From: Goniomonas avonlea
Lineage: Eukaryota > Cryptophyceae > Goniomonadida > Goniomonadaceae
Assembly (NCBI GenBank): GCA_003573635.1
Contig: QUTJ01031541.1
Span: 1-12,588, forward strand
DNA: 12,588 nt
Direction: 5' to 3'
This document shows positions 7,112 to 12,588 of the stretch, in pieces. A model generated the notes under the pieces. The model worked only from the letters and a program-made list of their open reading frames with translations, did no database searches and was not told where the DNA came from. The translations under genes and the position numbers were made by a program. Numbering within the stretch: the stretch's first letter is position 1; each line of letters starts with the position of its first letter.

Positions 7112-10100
7112 CTAGCTTTCGACACTTTCTGTCCGTCCCAAACTTCTGCAGGTGTAAAGGAGAACTGTCCTTGTTTTATGGTGAAGAGGACCTCTCCTTC
7201 TGATTTTTCTACTAAGTCTCTGTTGACCTTGCCCTCATCAAAGGGGATTTCAGCTATGACTCTCGCATTCGTCGGGTGGCGTGTAACCATGATGTTATCA
7301 GTCAGCGTGTTCAGCATGATATCACTGAGGGCAGCCCTATTTCGAGCATCTGATTCCATATTGAACGGGGGGTTTTGTCTCCAGTAACATAGGTTCAGTC
7401 TAGCTGGGTTGTGTGGTACTTGTGTTCCATCNTGGAGGCAACCAAAAACCTCATCAGACGGATCGGCGGTGCAGTGGAACTTCAACCACGGCGACGCGTT
7501 AGCTGGGGCAGAGAAAGCTTCTCCATTGATTCCAAAGAGTTCTGTCTCAAGTCGGACTAAAGAGCTAGGTGTTGTCCAACCATTATACTTCAGCTCTTTC
7601 TCTATCGCTCTGGTCCGAGCTCCTAGCCGGAGGACATCATATTTGAACCCGTGTGTACTCACTGTGTTCTTATGGTTATTCCATAGCCATTGGAAGCGTT
7701 CGACCGAGAAGTACTCATGTCTGTTCTCGAGGGTCATACCCATCGGGTGGGTTATTCGTACCCGGAAGAAACCTGTTGCAGTTGATATGTCATCCCCTGT
7801 GGGCGGTATTAGTTTGAAGTCGGGGTCTCTCAGTGATGCTATTACTTCGTGTACGCGGGCATCTGACCAGGTCATCATACTGCGTGCCCATATGTCATCC
7901 ATCGCTAGCGATGTTTTTCGAGCCAAGGTTAAGAGTGATCGTATCCTATGTTGTTCGGTCCTTGGGCACAATGCAGCATGCATCGATGTATCTCGTGTGT
8001 CCACACATGTGGGACATAGCTCATCTATCACTGTTCCTTTGGGGGCAAGCTTTGCTTTGAGCGTATTGGATTGTAGCATCCCTGCCCTGACTCTTGTGGC
8101 TATGGCAGCTGCATGTCTCATGCTGGTGTATGGCCACATCGTCCATGTGGTGTCTATGTCATTATCAGGGGTATCATTCATTTCCTTTGCAAAGGCTCCT
8201 CTTGTTCGCTGTTCCTGCCATCTCATGTTGAGCATCACCCGGTCTGTGTTCATTATTGCGGCTCTGACGTTTCCTGTTACATTTCGTCCGTTTATGAATA
8301 CCGCCCATTCCTCTTCTCCTGGATGGAAGTACCACTCATCGTCCAGTATCGGGGTGCTGTAAGCATATTTAGTTGCGCTATCCACCTCCTTGTTGCTCAG
8401 TGCAGCCAGTGAGTTCTTTTTGGAGTGACCTTTTGTGTGCACTATGGAGATCGTTGCTCCTTCTTCCTTCAGTTTCTCTGCCGCTCTGATCAGTCTATTC
8501 CATTGTGGCCGGTTGAGTGAAGCCATATGTTGTTCATGACTTTTCCATCCTCTGTTTATGAGTCTATTGCCTTTGCACACCACTCCCATATTGTCCAGCA
8601 CATGGTTAACTATCTTAACACCTTTAGGGGTGTTGAAGAGGGATTCCACTACCCCTGCCAACTCCATATTTGAGATTGCCGTGTTTCTTGAGTAGTGTAT
8701 CATTCCATCTTTCCTGTATTGTCCTTGTACGGAAGTATCCTTCGAGGCTACCTCATGTTTCCATGCTGCCGTGCCTGCTAGTTCTGTCATTCTTTCCGAT
8801 CCGTCTGAGTGTGACTCAATTACACCATTCACTTTAGCTGGCCCGTACCCGTCGCCATTTTTCCCTTCTTCGTGTCTGTTATCGTGCAGCCATTTGTTTG
8901 CTCGCTGGATTTCCAATTCGTCAAGGTTGTCTATTGTTTGCTGGGTGAGTCTGGTCTCAGAGTGGGCAGGTGTGTCCTCGTATTTAGCTGGGTCAAAGGC
9001 ATTTGCTGTTGATCCAGGTGGTTTGACATCGTACTGGCTTGATTCTTTGTTTGCGTGCGATGTCCAGAATTTCTTATCCGCGATATCCTCTGCTATACGA
9101 GAACCTTCCATGTTATTTCTTCTCTCGGCACGCTCCTGCCTGGTTGTTGGGGCCGGTTTGTAGATTTCAGCAGCCGTCTGAGATCTGTCAAGGCCTCTTA
9201 GGATGACCGTGATTTGTTTATGCCATTTTTGCTGTTTTTCCTTAGTTCTGATGGTTTCAGGCAGGTTTTCCCACCGCAGGATGCTCTTGCCATCGTCAGC
9301 TAGTATCTCTCCTATCCACTTCGGGGGGTTATCTCCATTGTTCACTGCCTGGGTCCTCCATGACATAAACTCCTCAGTAGATTCAAAGACTTCAGATATG
9401 GGGATGTCGTATTTTCTGGGTTGTGGTACACGGAATTCTGGGAGTCTCGTGTCTAAGTGTGCGTTAACTGTTGGTAGCATCCTTATTACTGAAAGTATTG
9501 ACCACTTCGGGAAGATTCGCTTTGGTATGGCATTTGGGGTCTTTGTAGCGGCATGGGTCAGTCCCGTTCTCTTGGTGATTTGTAGGAGTTGGTGTTTCAT
9601 GAGTCTCGCCTGGTCTGCGTTTTGTTCATTAATGAGGCTGAAGAGGGTGGCAGCTGCTTTTGCTATTGCGGCAGTCTTAAGGGATGTGAACTCCAGGCCT
9701 CCATCGTCCTGTGAGCAGAAGATTTGATACGGAAGGCCTGACGAGGGTGCACCTAGTTTCTTCCATGCTATCTTAGTGACAGCTAAGTCAGCCTTCGCAC
9801 ACAAGTTAAAGAGACCTTGCGAGGGGGCTACACTGGCAGCGAACTCCACTTGCGGGGTAAGGACATAGTTTACTATGTACCTGAAAGCAAAGACCCCCAC
9901 TTTCTCTCTCTCGAGTCGTACTAGTGTTTTTGCTAACTTTGTCGCTAGTCTGTTTTCGTTCTCAGTCCAGTCTAACTCGAGTGATATCCACATTCCTAAG
10001 TATCTGGCTGCCTGTGTAGATGGTATACATGTCATTTGCTGGTTGTGTATCTTGGGTGGTTCGTGTGTGTGCATATCCCCCGGTTGGTCTGGTATACGAT

Positions 10101-12588
10101 AGGAGAAAATAGATTTAGCTGCGTTTGCCTTCATGTTCGTAGCTTCGAAAAAGGCTCCCACACTGTCAGCCAGGTTTTGCATCCCTATTCTCGTACTTGC
10201 CATTATGAGTAAGTCATCTCCGAAGGCTTGTGGGTGTGCTTTGACTCCACATATCGTTGGAACATCCTCCTCGTACGTGTGGCTATCTTTAATATCGCAC
10301 AACAAGATATCGAAGTATATCGCCCACAGCAGGGGGGAGAGGACACACCCTTGTGGTAACCCCGTTGTAACGTCGAACGGGAGTGACAGCCCATACGCAG
10401 TATTGACTTGTGCTGTTCTTCCGGAGATAAAGTTCATCACGATGTTTATGAAGTCTATTGGTAGGTTTAGTCTGTGCAGTGCTAGGTGTAACACCCAGTG
10501 TGGTAGCTTGTCGTAAGCCTTAACAATATCTATGTAGGCGATAAAGGCTGGGCTGTTTTCCTGTGTAAGCAATTCAACAACCATTCTTGTCATTGCCGTC
10601 GCCCTTTGAACTGAGGAGTCCGGAACAAACCCACATTGTGACTTGTCTAGGGCGATACTGTGCCCCCATTGTTGCAAGATCCGGGCTCTAAGTATTGTTT
10701 CGTATAGTTTTGCAGCAGTCTCACTCAGTGATATTGGCCTGACGCTGTTAAGTGATATCTCTTCCGAGTCCGGGTTCTTCGATAGGAGTTGGATCACTAC
10801 ATGTTTCCACTCTTTCGGAACCGTCTGTTGTTGTAGGCATTGGCAAAACAACATACGGAGTTTTTCACTGAGCTCCGGGGATGCCACCAACCATTCCCGT
10901 CTGATGCCGGTCTTGCCCGGGGACGTTGTTGTTGGAACTATTATGTGCTTTGTGTACTGGCTCCATTCTTCTTTCGTTATTGGTGCAGTCATCTGTATAC
11001 CTTCTTGCATCTTCTGCTGGTTTGGTTGTCTCAGAGGGGCTTTCTTTTGGAAAAGCTTCCGTATTTTTGGTGGCATCGATGATATGTCACCTGAGTGTAG
11101 TTGTTCTTGAGTTAGCGGGCATTGTTGGTCTGCTGAGAACCATTTGGACATATATTCTCGTGCCTCAGTCAACACCTTATTCGGCTCTGACGTCCATTGT
11201 GCCTCCGCATCATTCGGCTTGTGCCAAACCGAGTGGAGTCTTTCGTGGCTTGGGTTTTTGTCTAGGAGGTACGCCAGTCTGTCCATGTTTTGTTTCGTTT
11301 GTGCTTGTTGTTCTGCTTCAGTCTGCCATGATTGGCGCGTCTTATCCTTCTGGAAGTATGCCTTCCTCGATTTGAAGCGGAGTGCTTTGACTATTTTCCC
11401 CAGCTCACATTGTATTTCCTTTTCCCAGTTCACCCATTGTTGTTCTGGTGCTGTCTCATGCGGTGTCTTTATGTTATTGCTCTCCGCTAGTTCTCTAGTG
11501 GTCCTTGATTTCCCCGTTCTCGCGTACACTGCTAAGATGTGAGAGAGGGCGGCTTTACGTCTTGCCTCGTCCTGCTGGGTTTGTCCAAAAAAAGGTCTGC
11601 GGCCAGTAGGTGGCCTCCTCATTGGTTGTCCACCTACTTCATGCACTGCCTCCATGATTATTTTCTTTATGTTCACCCATTGTTCTTCTATATCTTCAGT
11701 GTGAGGGAGGTTTTTCACTTTGTCCGTAATTTCTTGTGTGGCTAAGTATTCGATTACTTTTGCGGAGTCAACTGAGTTCAGGGATCTATCCCAAGGTTCT
11801 CCTTGACTCGGCTGGCGAGCCTCGGGGTGTCCTAGGTGTCTCCATGGTTGGTATTTCTTTCCCATTACAGGCGCATGTGCAAACTCCATTACTACGGGTC
11901 TATGATCTGATTCTGTGCGTGTTTGCCATACTCCAACTCTAGTGACTGCATGTGTGTCAACAAATCTCCTCGACACACATATGTAGTCTATGCATGACGC
12001 TGTCCTGCAACCATCTGTGCCACGACCAAACCTGGTTGGGATATTGGCTTCTGTTGGGACATTTTTTGATAGTGTCAGGGCGTTTACGAGATTGGCACAA
12101 GTAAGAAACTGTCTCATCGTGTCTGCATCGTGTTTCCATGTGCCCGGGGGGTCGGGTATTGCAGTGTTCGGTCCCCACCAAAGGTTAAGGTCTCCTGCCA
12201 CTATCGTTTCTCTCCGCACTGAGGGGCGTGCCACTTTTGCTATATGTTCTAGGAGCTTCGCATTCCTTGTGTGCTTGGGGGCGCCAGGTTCAGCGTTAGC
12301 ATAAAGGTGTGCATTGACTATCATTAGCCTTTTTGATTGGGCTCCTCCTCCCCCTACCTCTGTGAGCAAGAGTCTACCTGGCTTGATGACGGTGTTGGAG
12401 GCAACATGTATGGTGTTCCTGACTAAAGTAAGTACTCCCGGGCCTGGCGTTCCTTCAGATGTGTCACTCGAGAAACAACATCTGTAGCCATTGTTCGCCA
12501 TATGTCTTGCTATCTCTCTTTGTTTTGCTAAGCTGTGTATTCTTGTCTCTTGTACAGTGGCTATATCGACGTCGAGGGGGGTCAGGAC
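7078..12588 (-). CDS. Retrotransposon polyprotein: APE endonuclease - RT - RNase H - CCHC finger - PCIF1-like methyltransferase
   Basis: The frame is open to the right edge. The 29 codons upstream of the Met at 12501 include the VQETR motif with the catalytic Glu of the endonuclease (12547-12549), so that Met is not the start. Numbering from it: endonuclease NAH 63-65, GDLN 103-106, IDYI 171-174, SDH 198-200. Reverse transcriptase about 520-840: RPISLSETAAKLYE 588-601, IDIVKAYD 657-664, GLPQGCVLSPLLW 714-726, active site FGDD 760-763. RNase H D1233, E1280, D1303, D1374 and H1355/H1359. Zinc finger C1496, C1499, H1508, C1512. From about 1594 comes a methyltransferase-like region: E-A-F-S-A-P-A-N 1661-1668, DEVFG 1683-1687, NPPF 1710-1713 (7363-7374). 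The role is target-primed reverse transcription of the element's RNA, plus probable N6-adenine methylation. The TAG at 7078-7080 cuts the methyltransferase before its last strand. Base 7432 is an N, leaving residue 1690 unknown. Confidence 0.95.
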   Translation of the reverse strand, partial: VLTPLDVDIATVQETRIHSLAKQREIARHMANNGYRCCFSSDTSEGTPGPGVLTLVRNTIHVASNTVIKPGRLLLTEVGGGGAQSKRLMIVNAHLYANAEPGAPKHTRNAKLLEHIAKVARPSVRRETIVAGDLNLWWGPNTAIPDPPGTWKHDADTMRQFLTCANLVNALTLSKNVPTEANIPTRFGRGTDGCRTASCIDYICVSRRFVDTHAVTRVGVWQTRTESDHRPVVMEFAHAPVMGKKYQPWRHLGHPEARQPSQGEPWDRSLNSVDSAKVIEYLATQEITDKVKNLPHTEDIEEQWVNIKKIIMEAVHEVGGQPMRRPPTGRRPFFGQTQQDEARRKAALSHILAVYARTGKSRTTRELAESNNIKTPHETAPEQQWVNWEKEIQCELGKIVKALRFKSRKAYFQKDKTRQSWQTEAEQQAQTKQNMDRLAYLLDKNPSHERLHSVWHKPNDAEAQWTSEPNKVLTEAREYMSKWFSADQQCPLTQEQLHSGDISSMPPKIRKLFQKKAPLRQPNQQKMQEGIQMTAPITKEEWSQYTKHIIVPTTTSPGKTGIRREWLVASPELSEKLRMLFCQCLQQQTVPKEWKHVVIQLLSKNPDSEEISLNSVRPISLSETAAKLYETILRARILQQWGHSIALDKSQCGFVPDSSVQRATAMTRMVVELLTQENSPAFIAYIDIVKAYDKLPHWVLHLALHRLNLPIDFINIVMNFISGRTAQVNTAYGLSLPFDVTTGLPQGCVLSPLLWAIYFDILLCDIKDSHTYEEDVPTICGVKAHPQAFGDDLLIMASTRIGMQNLADSVGAFFEATNMKANAAKSIFSYRIPDQPGDMHTHEPPKIHNQQMTCIPSTQAARYLGMWISLELDWTENENRLATKLAKTLVRLEREKVGVFAFRYIVNYVLTPQVEFAASVAPSQGLFNLCAKADLAVTKIAWKKLGAPSSGLPYQIFCSQDDGGLEFTSLKTAAIAKAAATLFSLINEQNADQARLMKHQLLQITKRTGLTHAATKTPNAIPKRIFPKWSILSVIRMLPTVNAHLDTRLPEFRVPQPRKYDIPISEVFESTEEFMSWRTQAVNNGDNPPKWIGEILADDGKSILRWENLPETIRTKEKQQKWHKQITVILRGLDRSQTAAEIYKPAPTTRQERAERRNNMEGSRIAEDIADKKFWTSHANKESSQYDVKPPGSTANAFDPAKYEDTPAHSETRLTQQTIDNLDELEIQRANKWLHDNRHEEGKNGDGYGPAKVNGVIESHSDGSERMTELAGTAAWKHEVASKDTSVQGQYRKDGMIHYSRNTAISNMELAGVVESLFNTPKGVKIVNHVLDNMGVVCKGNRLINRGWKSHEQHMASLNRPQWNRLIRAAEKLKEEGATISIVHTKGHSKKNSLAALSNKEVDSATKYAYSTPILDDEWYFHPGEEEWAVFINGRNVTGNVRAAIMNTDRVMLNMRWQEQRTRGAFAKEMNDTPDNDIDTTWTMWPYTSMRHAAAIATRVRAGMLQSNTLKAKLAPKGTVIDELCPTCVDTRDTSMHAALCPRTEQHRIRSLLTLARKTSLAMDDIWARSMMTWSDARVHEVIASLRDPDFKLIPPTGDDISTATGFFRVRITHPMGMTLENRHEYFSVERFQWLWNNHKNTVSTHGFKYDVLRLGARTRAIEKELKYNGWTTPSSLVRLETELFGINGEAFSAPANASPWLKFHCTADPSDEVFGCLXDGTQVPHNPARLNLCYWRQNPPFNMESDARNRAALSDIMLNTLTDNIMVTRHPTNARVIAEIPFDEGKVNRDLVEKSEGEVLFTIKQGQFSFTPAEVWDGQKVSKARVSKGTPGPSQ

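Larger units (their letters stand above)
6425..12588 (-). mobile_element. Non-LTR (LINE-type) retrotransposon with endonuclease, RT, RNase H and methyltransferase; 5' end off the window
   Basis: The minus strand from the right edge down to about 6425 is one element. Its order of APE endonuclease, reverse transcriptase, RNase H and CCHC finger is that of non-LTR retrotransposons, and no LTR, integrase or protease is seen. The frame has no stop over 1836 codons, so the copy is young or under selection, apart from one frameshift near 7090. The left boundary is uncertain because no poly(A) or target-site duplication can be seen. The 5' UTR, any separate ORF1 and the true start lie beyond 12588. 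Domain order recalls RNase H-bearing clades such as I, R1 or Tad, but I do not assign a clade. Confidence 0.95.

Noticed and set aside
7409-11942. Plus-strand open frames up to 317 codons opposite the retrotransposon (e.g. 7409-8362, 9203-9727)
   Set aside because: They are antisense shadows of a strongly supported polyprotein frame and contain no recognisable domain.

Overview
The window is nuclear DNA of a eukaryote, probably a unicellular one with compact introns. The host genes are split by many GT-AG introns. Most are only 41-54 nt; a second class of about 186-439 nt is mostly swollen by low-complexity sequence. I cannot place the species. An alveolate or stramenopile-like protist would fit, but that is a guess. 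The genes below were rebuilt by hand from splice sites and protein-family continuity, not from transcripts.

Layout. (1) Positions 44-2820, minus strand: the first nine exons (421 codons) of a secreted protein with a signal peptide, a PAN/Apple-like cysteine module and a GH127 (DUF1680, beta-L-arabinofuranosidase type) catalytic region. The gene runs off the left edge. Its long introns hold pentamer/octamer repeats, a 21-24 bp minisatellite and G-rich tracts. (2) Positions 2821-3062: a short divergent promoter region. (3) Positions 3063-4696, plus strand: a five-exon RCC1-repeat (beta-propeller) gene of about 434 codons, whose 3' end is uncertain. (4) Positions 4697-5415: a spacer with a 19-bp direct repeat and open frames that may be further exons. 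(5) Positions 5416-6092, minus strand: a complete four-exon ankyrin-repeat gene (181 aa) in which internal exons equal single repeats. (6) Positions 6093-6463: GA/CT microsatellites and the probable 3' flank of a transposon. (7) Positions 6464-12588, minus strand: nearly half the window, a non-LTR (LINE-type) retrotransposon whose 5' end lies beyond the right edge.

The retrotransposon is the highlight. One uninterrupted frame of 1836 codons (7078-12588) encodes an APE-type endonuclease, a reverse transcriptase with FGDD at the active site, an RNase H with all four acidic residues, a CCHC zinc finger, and then a domain I read as a PCIF1-like N6-adenine methyltransferase (E-x-F-x-x-P-x-N, D-x-x-FG and NPPF motifs). 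PCIF1 is the enzyme that makes m6Am next to the mRNA cap. The methyltransferase is cut by a stop at 7078-7080, but its last core segment continues in the -1 frame down to 6464. The break is either a one-base indel in a C/G run or a frameshift site. A LINE carrying its own cap-adenosine-type methyltransferase would be a mobile element that marks its own RNA, or DNA if the target differs. Whether this has been described before cannot be checked here.
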